A stretch of 64,000 nt of DNA from Tautonia rosea (GCF_012958305.1 NZ_JABBYO010000008.1:188001-252000), one strand, 5' to 3'. Counted from the stretch's first letter, positions 1 through 8,148 are shown. Notes: a model not told the origin generated them from the sequence alone. Numbers and translations are program-made.

Positions 1-152
1 TTCCGAAGACCATATTCGACTGGGGTTTGCAACGGTCGGAAGATCACGTCATCCCCTGCCACCCCGGCCGCTCCGCGATGCCAAACGATTGCTCCTTCCG
101 CATCGGTCGCGACGAAGAAAGCCTCGGCACAGGGTTGCCATGAACAATCCAC
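1..152 (-). CDS. Possible partial gene cut by the left edge (unknown)
   Basis: Reading the minus strand leftwards from a GTG at 152 gives an open frame of about 50 codons that runs off the window. Its composition looks coding, with stretches such as CAEAFFVATDAEGAIVWHR and DDVIFRPLQTPVEYG. No stop is met before the edge. The frame also stays open upstream of the GTG to about 205, through a run of eight C/G bases, so the true start or a frameshift is unresolved. There is no clear ribosome-binding site. I do not recognise the family. It could be the N-terminus of a leftward gene or a decayed fragment. Confidence 0.3.
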   Translation of the reverse strand, partial: MDCSWQPCAEAFFVATDAEGAIVWHRGAAGVAGDDVIFRPLQTPVEYGLR

Positions 153-646
153 CGGGGACCCGCGGGGGGGGAGCCATCGAAACTGATGGGCGAGATCAAG
201 TCTCGGCGCTCAGCATCCCCCCGCGATCCCGACGGTGTTCCAGCAACTCAATGCGCGAAGCGACCCCCTCCCCCCGCATGATGTTCGTTGGGCGGGCCAA
301 TGGGAGTGGTCCCCAGACCGAGAGTCGGGGGCCGCCGCGCGGTGGAGCATCCCAGGTGTCAGTTCTTGGGGGCGTTCGCAACCGATTGCGAACGCACACG
401 GGCCGAGACCCGAATGCAGATCACGGCCCGCATGCGGTCGCCTGCGGGCTGCATATTGTGTCACGACTGCTCCGGATTGACCAGACAATCGCGACCACCT
501 TCCCCAAGACTTTCCCGGCGGGCGGGCTTTTATGCCGCCTCGTCGCGACGTCAACCATCGCCGCCGGGCTCTAGAGTTATCGGCGCGGCACCCCGCCGTC
601 TTGACCCTCTCGAAAATTCAACAACGCGATCCCGCTCCCTCGCCCC
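153..646. other. Gene-free stretch
   Basis: No convincing coding frame: the ORFs here overlap each other on both strands and lack ribosome-binding sites and recognisable motifs. The only structure seen is a short hairpin at 372-395, a 10-bp perfect stem around GTTCGCAA/TTGCGAAC with a 4-nt loop. Confidence 0.5.
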
Positions 647-1558
647 TCACGCCCACTCCAGGGCCACCCGCTGACCGTGCTGCGGGTGGTTCGGGTCGAT
701 CGCCCGCAACTCCAGCGTCATCCCTCCGGCCCTCAGGTGCGCATCAACCCAACCGTTCGGCAACCCGTCCTCGAACAGATACGCCACCGGCGGCAGGTTG
801 ATGAGGTACAGCCCGTCCCTCCGCCCGATCGACCACCGATGCGTATGCCCGTACACATACGCCTTGACCTGCGGCCTCGCCGCGATCAGCTCAAAAAAGG
901 CCGCCGTATCCTGAATGCCCGACCACCGTGTTCCTTCCTCCGGCGGCGTAAACTGCGGGTTATGGTGCGCAAAGAGGATCGCCGGTTTCTCGCTCCGCCG
1001 ATCCAGTTCCTCGGCCAACCACGCCAGCTGCTCCTGCCCCAGCTCCCCCGTCACCACGTCCACCTCGGTCAGCGTGTCGAGCAAGAACAGATTGGCGTGC
1101 TGCGATTCGATGATGCTCACATGCTTCGACTCGACCACCACCGTGTCCGGGCGCTGCATGACCAGGGCATCGTACAGGGGGCCTCGATCATCGTGGTTCC
1201 CCATCGTCATGTGCAGGTCCAGCCCACCTCCGGCCATCGGCTCGACGCACCGGGCCAGATTCGCGTAATCCTCGGGCAACCCCTTCAGGTAAGCGCAATC
1301 GCCGTTGAGGATCACCCCCGCCGGTTTCCGCTCCAGCGCGAGCAACTGGCCCACCACCCGCTGCAGGTTACGGGTCATGTTCACCCCTCGGGCCTCGATC
1401 TCCGGCCGACTCGGGATGTGCGTATCCGACAGCAACGCAAACCGATTCGCGTCCCACTCCGCCCCAATGGCCCCTCTCCCCACCGCCAATCCGGCCACCG
1501 CCGCCGCGCTGCCCGCCAGAAACCCTCTGCGGGACAACGCTTGCACATGAATCGGCAT
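647..1558 (-). CDS. Tat-exported calcineurin-like metallophosphoesterase
   Basis: A 303-aa phosphoesterase of the calcineurin-like superfamily, which hydrolyses phosphomono- or diesters with two metal ions. The metal-binding blocks are in order: LLSDTHI (D-x-H), NGDCAY (GD), MGNHDD (GNHD), AHHNP and YGHTHR (GHTH). The N-terminus carries a twin-arginine leader, SRRGFLAGSAAAVAGLAVG, so it should be exported folded. The ATG at 1558 has a strong GAGGAGGAG ribosome-binding site just upstream. The substrate cannot be told from sequence. It is the first gene on this strand after the left-edge fragment and shows no operon partner except possibly the DUF2200 gene 100 bp upstream. Confidence 0.88.
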   Translation of the reverse strand: MPIHVQALSRRGFLAGSAAAVAGLAVGRGAIGAEWDANRFALLSDTHIPSRPEIEARGVNMTRNLQRVVGQLLALERKPAGVILNGDCAYLKGLPEDYANLARCVEPMAGGGLDLHMTMGNHDDRGPLYDALVMQRPDTVVVESKHVSIIESQHANLFLLDTLTEVDVVTGELGQEQLAWLAEELDRRSEKPAILFAHHNPQFTPPEEGTRWSGIQDTAAFFELIAARPQVKAYVYGHTHRWSIGRRDGLYLINLPPVAYLFEDGLPNGWVDAHLRAGGMTLELRAIDPNHPQHGQRVALEWA

Positions 1559-1659
1559 CGTTTGCTCCTCCTCGAATCGTCACCTGTCGGTTCACTCATT
1601 CGGAGCCTCCCCCCCTTTCGCAACGCGCCGCGCCCTCCTCGCTCCGCTCACCGCAATCC

Positions 1660-2010
1660 TCACGCGCGAAGGATCTTCTCCATCGCCTTTCCCTTGGCCA
1701 GCTCATCCACGAGCTTATCCAGTTGGCGAATCGCCTGCATCAACGGATCCTCCACCTCTTCAACGCGGACGCCGCAGATCACCCCTTTGATGAGCGCACG
1801 ATTGGGATTCATCGCCGGCGCCTGAGCAAAGAACGTTTCGAAATCCGTCTTCTGTTCAAGCTGTTGGAGGAGCCCCGCCTCGTCATAGCCGGTCAGCCAG
1901 CAGATGATCTGGTCGACCTCCTCCTTCGTGCGTCCCTTGCGCATGGCCTTCTCAACATACCGGGGATACACCCCCGCAAACGGCATCGCAAAGATTCGAT
2001 GTGCTGACAT
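1660..2010 (-). CDS. DUF2200 family protein
   Basis: A 116-aa soluble protein that matches my memory of the DUF2200 family along its whole length: the [20 protein letters not shown] start, the [18 protein letters not shown] block, [18 protein letters not shown], and the [16 protein letters not shown] end. The function is unknown in the family. I chose the ATG at 2010 because AAAGGAG lies directly upstream of it; a longer reading from 2028 adds six residues with no such site. It may be co-transcribed with the metallophosphoesterase downstream. Confidence 0.85.
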   Translation of the reverse strand: MSAHRIFAMPFAGVYPRYVEKAMRKGRTKEEVDQIICWLTGYDEAGLLQQLEQKTDFETFFAQAPAMNPNRALIKGVICGVRVEEVEDPLMQAIRQLDKLVDELAKGKAMEKILRA

Positions 2011-2658
2011 CTGTAATCTCCTTTGCATTCATTCCATGACGAACATCAGCGTTCCGGGCCCTTCTCCCTCGAATTGGGAATGGTCCCTGATCCGTTCCTG
2101 CCAATCAATGCTCCATCGAGAAGTTTCCACCGCGTAAGGCATGAGAGGATGACATTTGGGCTTGAACTTCCTTCGAGGTCGATTCCTCATGACCGACGCC
2201 CCCCTCTCCTGAAGACGATTCATACTCGCATGTGAACGCGTGATCCAACTTGCTCCACGCGCTATCCTGGCCACTCGGCGGACTCCCTTGCAGGAAAAAT
2301 TCAGCCGTCCGCGTCTCCTGGTCCCGTCCTGACAGGCTGGTCCCGGCGAGCCGGGTCTGGATTCGACTCGGAGACGGGGTTAGCATACCGAACAGGATGG
2401 CGTTCAGCCGCCTTCACGGGACGTGAGTGTCGTTCACCAGACGGTGACCACCGATCGGCGTCTCGGCCAGGATGGCCAACCCCAACGAACCGCCTGCCCA
2501 GGCCCGGTCGCCACCCGTTTGAGCCAATCCGCGAACCCAACTGCGGACGACCCCGTCTCCGAGTCGAGGCCTCCTCTCACCCCTCGGCTTGCAACCGCGA
2601 TGGATCCGCAGTGCATCGGCGAACCTCGGATGAGACGCCCAACAACCGGAGCGAGCAC
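2011..2658. other. Gene-free stretch with an 18-bp inverted repeat
   Basis: Between the divergent DUF2200 gene and the plus-strand gene at 2659. No convincing ORF. It contains a perfect 18-bp inverted repeat, listed separately. It should hold promoters for both neighbours, but I could not identify them. Confidence 0.5.
2363..2567. repeat. Perfect 18-bp inverted repeat pair
   Basis: TCGACTCGGAGACGGGGT at 2363-2380 is repeated as its exact reverse complement at 2550-2567, enclosing 169 bp. No transposase lies between the arms. It could be the ends of a small non-autonomous element or a long-range hairpin. Confidence 0.6.
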
Positions 2659-3627
2659 ATGCTTTCCGAGGAGAACTTCAAGGCTCAGTTGGACGATCTC
2701 AAGCAGCAGTATCGAGACGACAACGCCTGGGTCGGCAATTGGAATCCGGGGAGCTGGAACGATGACGAGAAGATGGAGGAGTACATCGAGGCCGCGTGGA
2801 ACCTCTACGCCGCCACCGCCACCAACAAGCTGAAGATGACGATCCTGGGCGGAACAGGAATCCGCATGAACATCGCACTCATCAAGAACTTCGGGGTGAC
2901 CGGGGCGAACGGGATCCAGGACCGGGTGACGGAGAAAATCGTTCAGAACGAGCAGCAGACGCGGGCCGTACGGGCCAGGTTCCCGAAGGATGGTGCTGGG
3001 GTCTTGAATCCGAGGTTTCTCGAACGCTCGGCGAACACCCCGGAACTGCAACAGGAGCGGGATGAACTGAAGCAGAAGACCGCCGCGCGGCTCGCCTCCC
3101 CGGTCACCCTGGGGGGGAGTATCCTGAGCGAAAAAAACTGGACACCCATCCTCAATGACGCATTGATCCTCGGGGGGATCACCTCAGGTCAGATCTTCAG
3201 GCTCGGCTTGACCTCCGAGGAACAAGTGGACTGGAAGAAACTGTTCTCAAAATATTCAAGCAAAGCCCAACAGCAGGTCATCAATCGACATGGACGATCG
3301 CAAATGTGCGACGACGTCTGGAAACAATTCTTCAACGAGCACAGGTTGATGTTCTTCGAGCCGTGGGGACCACGCGTGTTCACTCGAGAACTCTTGGGCT
3401 TATTCTTCTTCGGGTACAAGCCGAAGTTCTCCTGGCACGAACTTTACTTCATCCCCGACCGCACCGGGATGCCAGACCCATCCCCGCAACAATACCTGGA
3501 AGGACTGAGGGAGGTGCAATTCGAAGCCCGACCCAGGCGGCCAAGCAACGAGTCGAAGATCTTGCGAGCGATCTCCCAGTTCCTCTTCGGTGATGAATTG
3601 GCGCTGGGATCGCCCTGGCAGGGTTAG
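2659..3627 (+). CDS. Protein of unknown function, soluble, 322 aa
   Basis: I do not recognise this protein. It starts MLSEENFKAQLDDLKQQYR, has no signal peptide or membrane segment, and is rich in charged helices. The middle has an RDELKQKTAARLASP stretch, and a C-terminal aromatic-rich part contains FFFGYKPKFSWHELYFIPD. The ATG at 2659 is preceded by GGAG at a good distance; an in-frame start at 2611 would add 16 unlikely residues. Lys/Asn codons and the 'catcaatcgacatgga' type of AT-richer wording suggest lower GC than its neighbours, which may mean transfer. It stands alone on the plus strand. Confidence 0.75.
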   Translation: MLSEENFKAQLDDLKQQYRDDNAWVGNWNPGSWNDDEKMEEYIEAAWNLYAATATNKLKMTILGGTGIRMNIALIKNFGVTGANGIQDRVTEKIVQNEQQTRAVRARFPKDGAGVLNPRFLERSANTPELQQERDELKQKTAARLASPVTLGGSILSEKNWTPILNDALILGGITSGQIFRLGLTSEEQVDWKKLFSKYSSKAQQQVINRHGRSQMCDDVWKQFFNEHRLMFFEPWGPRVFTRELLGLFFFGYKPKFSWHELYFIPDRTGMPDPSPQQYLEGLREVQFEARPRRPSNESKILRAISQFLFGDELALGSPWQG

Positions 3628-3928
3628 CACGGTCCTCGGCAATACGGAGGCCGGGGGATGGACCAGGCCGGGCTCGTCGGGACCATCTCCCCCCGAGCCC
3701 CCACCACGAGCCAACGACGCCGATCGCCGCCCGCGTGCCGACCCCCGAGCGCGGTTTGCGAGCCGATGCCCCTATGCATCGCGACTCATCCACCCGACCC
3801 TCCCCGCGCCGACTACCTCCCGGTCCGATCCGTCGCGCCGCGCCCTACCCCGACCCCGGTCAGGACCCCTTCCCTCTGCCAAGGCCCGTCCTAAAGTGCG
3901 CTCATGACAACAAAGGCCTTGAGCGCGG
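3628..3928. other. Gene-free stretch between converging genes
   Basis: A C-rich stretch between two converging genes. I see no coding frame, no terminator with a T-run, and no copy of the cassette repeat that would be expected at the 3' end of the next gene. Confidence 0.45.
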
Positions 3929-4522
3929 TTATGCGCCTTCCAGACGACGCACATAGGCGACGATGCTGGCCAGCTCCGATTCGTCTCCGACACCAACTTC
4001 CGGCGGCAAATCTTCGTCAAAGGGCTCAACGATCTTGCGATCGCCCATCACCATCTCGTACGTCACGAGCCCCTCGGCGCAGCGGCCTATGAAGTCGAGG
4101 ACCTCGCAGACCGAGCGGAGACCAAGGACATCGCAGTCGGACGTGCATCGCGTGTTGAACGAAAACGAGGCGTAAGGCGGCTCCACCGACACGAGCAAGA
4201 TCAGTTCGAAGATCCCCCGGAGGCCGCCTCCCTTGAGCCGCTTGAGGACGAACGGTGGCTCGGGATTCTCGCGAACATACTCCTCGATGTCGTCTCCCGA
4301 GGCTCGGAATCGGTACTCGAAGGAGTTGAAATCGTCCAACTCCAACGCATAGGGCGGATTGCCTCTCGGGGCGAATGGGAAGCGGATCGAGGTCCCGTTG
4401 GGCAGGGCGATCGTGAAATCCCGGGGCTCTCGCGGTCGAGGTGCGATCTCGGCGGCCGCAGCAAATGCATCGGCAAGCCGCTCAATCGGGAAGATATAGA
4501 CACGACTTACGTCGATGCTCAT
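3929..4522 (-). CDS. Unknown protein of the cassette-like array (gene A)
   Basis: A 197-aa protein I do not recognise. It begins MSIDVSRVYIFPIERLADA and is acidic and soluble, with FTIALPNGTSIRFPFAPRG, IFELILLVSVEPPYASFSF and a C-terminal PEVGVGDESELASIVAYV. The ATG at 4522 is 22 bp downstream of repeat copy 1 (4544-4647), the same spacing seen for genes B and D. Upstream in-frame codons would read into the repeat, so the shorter start is preferred. No clear ribosome-binding site is seen. Distantly similar in plan to gene B (single-domain, substrate-free), but no real similarity could be shown by eye. Confidence 0.65.
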   Translation of the reverse strand: MSIDVSRVYIFPIERLADAFAAAAEIAPRPREPRDFTIALPNGTSIRFPFAPRGNPPYALELDDFNSFEYRFRASGDDIEEYVRENPEPPFVLKRLKGGGLRGIFELILLVSVEPPYASFSFNTRCTSDCDVLGLRSVCEVLDFIGRCAEGLVTYEMVMGDRKIVEPFDEDLPPEVGVGDESELASIVAYVRRLEGA

Positions 4523-4543
4523 CGCTGAACCGAGACTCCCTTG

Positions 4544-4647
4544 CCGCCTCACGCCCATGCTCCGCAGACCACCCCGCCGAGCACACACCCCATGTTACTC
4601 GAAAGCGTCACGGTGGGCCGGTTCCGCTGTAGTGCGAGGTAAGGCGG
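4544..4647 (-). repeat. Cassette-like repeat, copy 1
   Basis: A 104-bp element bounded by CCGCCTCAC on the left and GTAAGGCGG on the right, an imperfect terminal inverted repeat. Inside it shares with copy 3 the blocks CACGCCCA.GCTCCGC, CCCCATGTTACTCGAAA and GGGCCGG. It lies between gene B (upstream) and gene A (downstream) on the minus strand. Confidence 0.7.
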
Positions 4648-4762
4648 CCGGTTCAATCGGATGCCACCGGCGGCTCGCTCGCAAGTGCCTTCGATCGACT
4701 GGTGACATCGGGGGGAAGGCCACCAGTGCGTCTTGTCCGCCCGGCCCAACATCCCGCCTCTT

Positions 4763-5236
4763 TCATTGATGCTTCCCCTTCGTACACAAGGCCGCGAGTT
4801 GCTCGACTCCCTCCGCACCGTAGGGGATCGAATCCCAATCAACACGGGCCTTGCTGGGCTTCAACCGTTTGGTGAGCAACAGTCGTTCGCCATCCGAGCA
4901 AAGATAGCCTCCTACCAAGCGATGTGAAGAGAGCGCCTGAGAGATTTTCGCCAAGATCGGCGAGTCGTCCACGACGAGTTCCATGCCATCGTCATTCGTG
5001 GGGCAAGAGAACGTAATCTCGGAGAACTCGGCGCCTTGCTCAACGACGATCTCGGCCTGCCAGTACCGCGATCGATGAGAGAAATACCTCGATCGCTCCT
5101 CATCCTTTGGGATCCGGATCCAGAAGAGAGCGATGTCTCCATCCTCGCGAGGCATCTCGGATGCCAGCGAGCGAATCGCGTCAAGCGCGTTGTTGAGATG
5201 GGAGGTCGGGACAACGACCCCGAGGCTAGCGTCCAT
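4763..5236 (-). CDS. Unknown protein of the cassette-like array (gene B)
   Basis: A 157-aa soluble protein that I do not recognise, starting MDASLGVVVPTSHLNNALD. It has no signal peptide. A plausible alpha/beta fold carries IALFWIRIPKDEERSRYF, YWQAEIVVEQGAEFSEITF and GGYLCSDGERLLLTKRLK. The ATG at 5236 overlaps the stop codon of gene C by 11 bases (ATGGACGCTAG), which suggests translational coupling and fixes the start. A much longer ORF reading upstream passes through repeat copy 2 and is not believable. Confidence 0.65.
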   Translation of the reverse strand: MDASLGVVVPTSHLNNALDAIRSLASEMPREDGDIALFWIRIPKDEERSRYFSHRSRYWQAEIVVEQGAEFSEITFSCPTNDDGMELVVDDSPILAKISQALSSHRLVGGYLCSDGERLLLTKRLKPSKARVDWDSIPYGAEGVEQLAALCTKGKHQ

Positions 5237-5594
5237 ACTCACGGATGTGGCCCCCACAAGCCGCCTCACACCCAGGCTCAGTAGACCGGACCGCCGAGCG
5301 AAGGCTTGATGATCGCAGAAAAGCCCACGCGGCAGCTGGGTCCGCGGCCGCGCGAGGTAAGGTGTCGAGCTCGCCGTCATAGAGGTCATCTCCGGACTGA
5401 GCCGCGGGCTTGCCGGCTTGGGGGGGCTCGTGCTCGATCGCGATGAATCGGAATCGGCGGCAGGCGGAGCACCACCCGACGGTCGTCTTACCCCGCGACC
5501 GCGCACCGATGCGGATGATGCCGACCTCGGCCGAATCCCGGGTCCGACCGCATCTCGTGCAGCGCACTCGCCAGGCGCGTGCAAAGCCTCTCAT
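5226..5594 (-). CDS. Small zinc-ribbon protein of the cassette-like array (gene C)
   Basis: A 122-aa protein with two CxxC pairs in the first half: VRCTRCGRTRDSAEVGIIRIG, then GWCSACRRFRFIAIE. This pattern suggests a zinc ribbon. I recall similar short planctomycete proteins, but no function is known to me. The ATG at 5594 has GGGGAGGGG directly upstream. The C-terminal third (after about residue 75) is encoded by repeat copy 2 and looks low-quality, so the ancestral protein may have been shorter. The stop overlaps the start of gene B. Confidence 0.6.
   Translation of the reverse strand: MRGFARAWRVRCTRCGRTRDSAEVGIIRIGARSRGKTTVGWCSACRRFRFIAIEHEPPQAGKPAAQSGDDLYDGELDTLPRAAADPAAAWAFLRSSSLRSAVRSTEPGCEAACGGHIREYGR
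5261..5364 (-). repeat. Cassette-like repeat, copy 2
   Basis: A 104-bp element, starting CCGCCTCACACCCAGGCTCA and ending GCGAGGTAAGGTG. It is the same length as copy 1 and aligns at both ends, with the centre more diverged. It encodes the C-terminal part of gene C and ends 24 bp before the start codon of gene B. Confidence 0.6.
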
Positions 5595-5693
5595 GATCCC
5601 CTCCCCGCTCGACGGACCACGCAAGCGTGCTCGCCGAACAGACCGGTACGCAACAAGATTTTCGCCACCCGAGGCCAGTGATTGCACCCCCTA

Positions 5694-5795
5694 CCGCCTC
5701 ACGCCCAAGCTCCGCGGCCCCACCACCGAGGGTAAGCCCCATGTTACTCGAAACCGTCGCGGCGGGCCGGGTTCGCTTCCACGTGAGGTGAGGCG
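5694..5795 (-). repeat. Cassette-like repeat, copy 3
   Basis: A 102-bp element with an 8-bp perfect terminal inverted repeat, CGCCTCAC/GTGAGGCG. It shares CCCCATGTTACTCGAAA and GCGGGCCGG with copy 1. The stop codon of gene D falls inside it. Confidence 0.7.
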
Positions 5796-6088
5796 CGAGG
5801 GACTTCCCCTCGCGACGTGACGAGCGGCTTGCCACCCACGATGCGGGCCACTTCCTCAGGAGATGGGGGAGACCACTGCTCCTGGGGAGCCTCCTCGACT
5901 TGCAAAGAGACTCCTCGCCTCATACCGGCGAACCAATGTCTGTGTCGGGAGCACGCCCAGAGACCGATCAAGATGACCGGGACGCTGATCAGCACGAACC
6001 CCACCGCACTTCGATCACCTTGGATGATCGCGACGACGAGATTCTTGAGCACGTTGGCCAACCATTCGATAAGTTCGCGCTGATGCAC
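5744..6088 (-). CDS. Small membrane protein of the cassette-like array (gene D)
   Basis: A 114-aa protein with a single membrane span, AVGFVLISVPVILIGLWA, preceded by an amphipathic LIEWLANVLKNLVVAI segment. A cytoplasmic or periplasmic tail contains SPPSPEEVARIVGGKPLV. I chose the GTG at 6088 because GGAG lies eight bases upstream; the longer ORF has no better start. The last residues are read from repeat copy 3. Function unknown. A small single-span protein could be a toxin, an immunity protein or a regulator, but nothing in the sequence decides this. Confidence 0.55.
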   Translation of the reverse strand: MHQRELIEWLANVLKNLVVAIIQGDRSAVGFVLISVPVILIGLWACSRHRHWFAGMRRGVSLQVEEAPQEQWSPPSPEEVARIVGGKPLVTSRGEVPRASPHVEANPARRDGFE

Positions 6089-6113
6089 ACTTCGTGCTCC
6101 GGACGGCCGCCCC

Positions 6114-6222
6114 GTCGCCTCACATGAAGGGTCGGCGCACCCGGCCGCCGACCGATGGCCTGGATGTCGCCGGAAACCGATCGCGGCGGCCGGTGTCCGC
6201 TGCAACCGCGGGAGACTCATTC
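6114..6222 (-). repeat. Cassette-like repeat, copy 4 (diverged)
   Basis: Begins CGCCTCAC 26 bp upstream of gene D's start codon. The right half, GAAACCGATCGCGGCGG then CCGGTGTCCGCT, aligns well with copy 3 (GAAACCGTCGCGGCGGG, CCGGGTTCGCT) and copy 1. The far terminal GTGAGGCG box has been lost. Confidence 0.5.
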
Positions 6223-6239
6223 CGGCCTTCTCGCTGTCA

Positions 6240-6285
6240 GCGACCGATTCCGAGCACCGCATCGCGTGCCAACGGAATCGGTCGC
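6240..6285. repeat. 13-bp inverted repeat just upstream of the IS110 fragment
   Basis: GCGACCGATTCCG at 6240-6252 pairs perfectly with CGGAATCGGTCGC at 6273-6285 across a 20-nt loop. It sits 17 bp before the start codon of the IS110 fragment, in what would have been the element's non-coding left end. IS110 elements carry a structured bridge RNA in such a region, so this hairpin could be a relic of one (inference). Confidence 0.5.
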
Positions 6286-6301
6286 ATCCCCAAGGAGCAC
6301 C

Positions 6302-6469
6302 ATGATGAGAGCCGCCCAGGACGACCATCGAACCTACTGCCGCGTCGACCTGCATGCAAGGACGATCATCCTCTGCACCCTCGACTCTAACAGGAAAACA
6401 CTCCTGCACAAGGACATCCCCGCAAACCCCAAAGCGTTCCTCGACGCCATCGCACCGCTCCGCGATGTA
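6302..6469 (+). pseudogene. IS110-family transposase, N-terminal fragment
   Basis: Fifty-six codons from the ATG at 6302 match the start of IS110-family transposases as I know them: CRVDLHARTIILCTLD, with the first catalytic Asp of the DEDD fold, then LLHKDIPANPKAFLDAIAP. AAGGAG lies just upstream. After LRDV at about 6469 the similarity stops abruptly and the frame continues as low-complexity sequence to 6634. The remaining catalytic residues and the C-terminal serine domain are missing, so the gene is dead. It is one of very few plus-strand features in this island. Confidence 0.75.
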
Positions 6470-6702
6470 CCAAATCCGAGTCGGACCCGGTGGGGTCCTC
6501 GAAGAATGGGATCGCGGGCGTCTCGTTCACCGTTCGCGCAGCCCGTTGATTCGCGGGTCGTGCAAATCGTCTCCACCAGGTTCCCGAGGCCGTTCCGCCC
6601 CCCCTCACTCCCCAAAGCTGGGCGTGTGGGTTGACTCGGGAGAACATTCCACCGACCCACCCACAACGCCCGTTGATGGGTTGCTCAAAAGGCCTACCCC
6701 CC
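6470..6702. other. Gene-free stretch after the IS110 fragment
   Basis: No gene is recognised on either strand. It probably contains decayed sequence left by the IS110 insertion and the downstream flank of the beta-helix gene. Confidence 0.4.
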
Positions 6703-7929
6703 TCAATCAATCGCAAAGATCACCGGCCCGGACGTCGGATTCTCATCATCGTCGAACACATCAAGGTCGTCGATGAGGTGGGGCGTCGCTGCCGAGTGGG
6801 TCCAGGTGTTCCCCAACGCCCAGATCGTGTTGGGAGAGAAATTCACGACATCCCTGGCATTATTCTCGCGCAGAACGTTCCCTCCCGGCACGCCGTCGCC
6901 GCCGCCAAGGTCAGGCTGTGCGTCGAGAAAAATCACCACCCCGCCGAGCGGCCCGGCAATCGGATCAATGCCGGTCCCATTGCGCTCAATGACGTTGTTC
7001 CGGATGACCGGCGCAGCCTCCTGACCGCAAAAAATCCCGTAACTCTCGTGGCCGCGAATCGTGTTCGATTCGATCGCCGGCGTCGACTGCTCTCTCGCGC
7101 TGATTCCCGTGCCTCGGCATGTGAACACGTTGTCGCGGATCAACGCGGTCGAGTGTCGTGTCGTGTCGATTCCGCCGTCATTCGTCGCGAATCGGTTGTC
7201 AGTAATCTGCGGCGCGCTCTCCCCGTGGGTGGTGATCCCCCAGTCCATGTTCCCCTTGAACAGGTTTTGCCGGATCTCAGGAGCCCCGCTGCCGAGGATC
7301 ATGATCCCCTCGTGCTCCATCACCGGCCGGAACGCCCGGAACGTGTTCGAGAGGATCTTCGGCGAGGTCGCGTCGCAAAGGATTCCGGTCCCGGTGTGTG
7401 CCGGAACCTCCACTCCTCCCACAAAAATCACGAAGTTTGCAATTGTTGCCTCATCCGCCCCCATGATAGTGACGAACCGCTCGGTCGTCAGTCCGTCACC
7501 AAAGGGCACGTCCACATAATCACCTCCCTGGATCATCGGCTCCGTGTGCAGGCCGCCATCGGGTCCAACGATCCCCTCCCGGAAGGGGAACCTCCCCCGG
7601 CCAGGAGGCCACTTCTGCCCTTTGAGCGCCACGCCTGGCTTCATCCGGATCGGGAACTTCTCACCGTTGCTCGCGTCGTACAAACCAAGCTGCACGAACA
7701 CGGTATCGCCGGGCCGAGCCGCATTGAGCCCCACGGTGATCGTCTTGTACGGTCGTCCTCGCGTTCCCCTCCCGAACACGTCGTTGCCCCTCACGGCATC
7801 CACAATGATCTTCCTCGGCCCTGCCTCCACTGGCCGTGTCCCCATCAGGAACACCCCCAGGCCGCTGGCGAGACCGAGAACGCCAATGATCCAGGATCGC
7901 CGAGCGATGTGAGTATGGGTCCAACGCAT
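6703..7929 (-). CDS. Secreted right-handed parallel beta-helix protein (DUF1565-like)
   Basis: A 408-aa exported protein. After a signal segment (IIGVLGLASGLGVFLMGTRP, cleaved near VEA-GP) comes the DUF1565-type start IIVDAVRGNDVFGRG, then GRPYKTITVGLNAARPGDTV. From about residue 180 there are beta-helix coils of the form SPKILSNTF, APEIRQNLFKGN, APQITDNRFATN, ALIRDNVF, TPAIESNTI and APVIRNNVIERNGTGI. Such folds bind or cleave polysaccharides or serve as surface proteins; no lyase or hydrolase catalytic triad is evident. The ATG at 7929 has GGAGGTG upstream. A strong terminator lies upstream at 8068-8107, so it is probably transcribed alone. Confidence 0.85.
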   Translation of the reverse strand: MRWTHTHIARRSWIIGVLGLASGLGVFLMGTRPVEAGPRKIIVDAVRGNDVFGRGTRGRPYKTITVGLNAARPGDTVFVQLGLYDASNGEKFPIRMKPGVALKGQKWPPGRGRFPFREGIVGPDGGLHTEPMIQGGDYVDVPFGDGLTTERFVTIMGADEATIANFVIFVGGVEVPAHTGTGILCDATSPKILSNTFRAFRPVMEHEGIMILGSGAPEIRQNLFKGNMDWGITTHGESAPQITDNRFATNDGGIDTTRHSTALIRDNVFTCRGTGISAREQSTPAIESNTIRGHESYGIFCGQEAAPVIRNNVIERNGTGIDPIAGPLGGVVIFLDAQPDLGGGDGVPGGNVLRENNARDVVNFSPNTIWALGNTWTHSAATPHLIDDLDVFDDDENPTSGPVIFAID

Positions 7930-8067
7930 GGTACACCTCCTTCGAATCCAGAGGCCCGGATGGGCGTCAACTGCGCCGCATCCGGTCGACCCCACCTCCT
8001 TGAGCCGATTCGCCCGGGAATCCCTCTCCTTGTAGACCGGAACGATCAACCCCCGGACGCTCCCAAC

Positions 8068-8107
8068 AAAAAAAGCCCCACCGATGCGCAGATTCCGCAT
8101 CGAGGGG
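8068..8107 (-). terminator. Rho-independent terminator on the minus strand
   Basis: On the minus strand CCCCTCGATGCG pairs with CGCATCGGTGGGG across a 7-nt loop and is followed by C and a run of seven T. It lies 82 bp beyond the stop codon at 8190 (51 bp beyond the alternative stop at 8159) and should end transcripts of that gene before the beta-helix gene. Confidence 0.85.
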
Positions 8108-8148
8108 CCACCTTAGCCTTGCCGCGATCGCCTACCCATAAGCGCGCG

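Noticed and set aside
4544-5795. Bona fide integron attC sites
   Set aside because: The layout fits, but the terminal box is GTGAGGC or GTAAGGC rather than GTTRRRY and no integrase is present, so I call them cassette-like repeats only.
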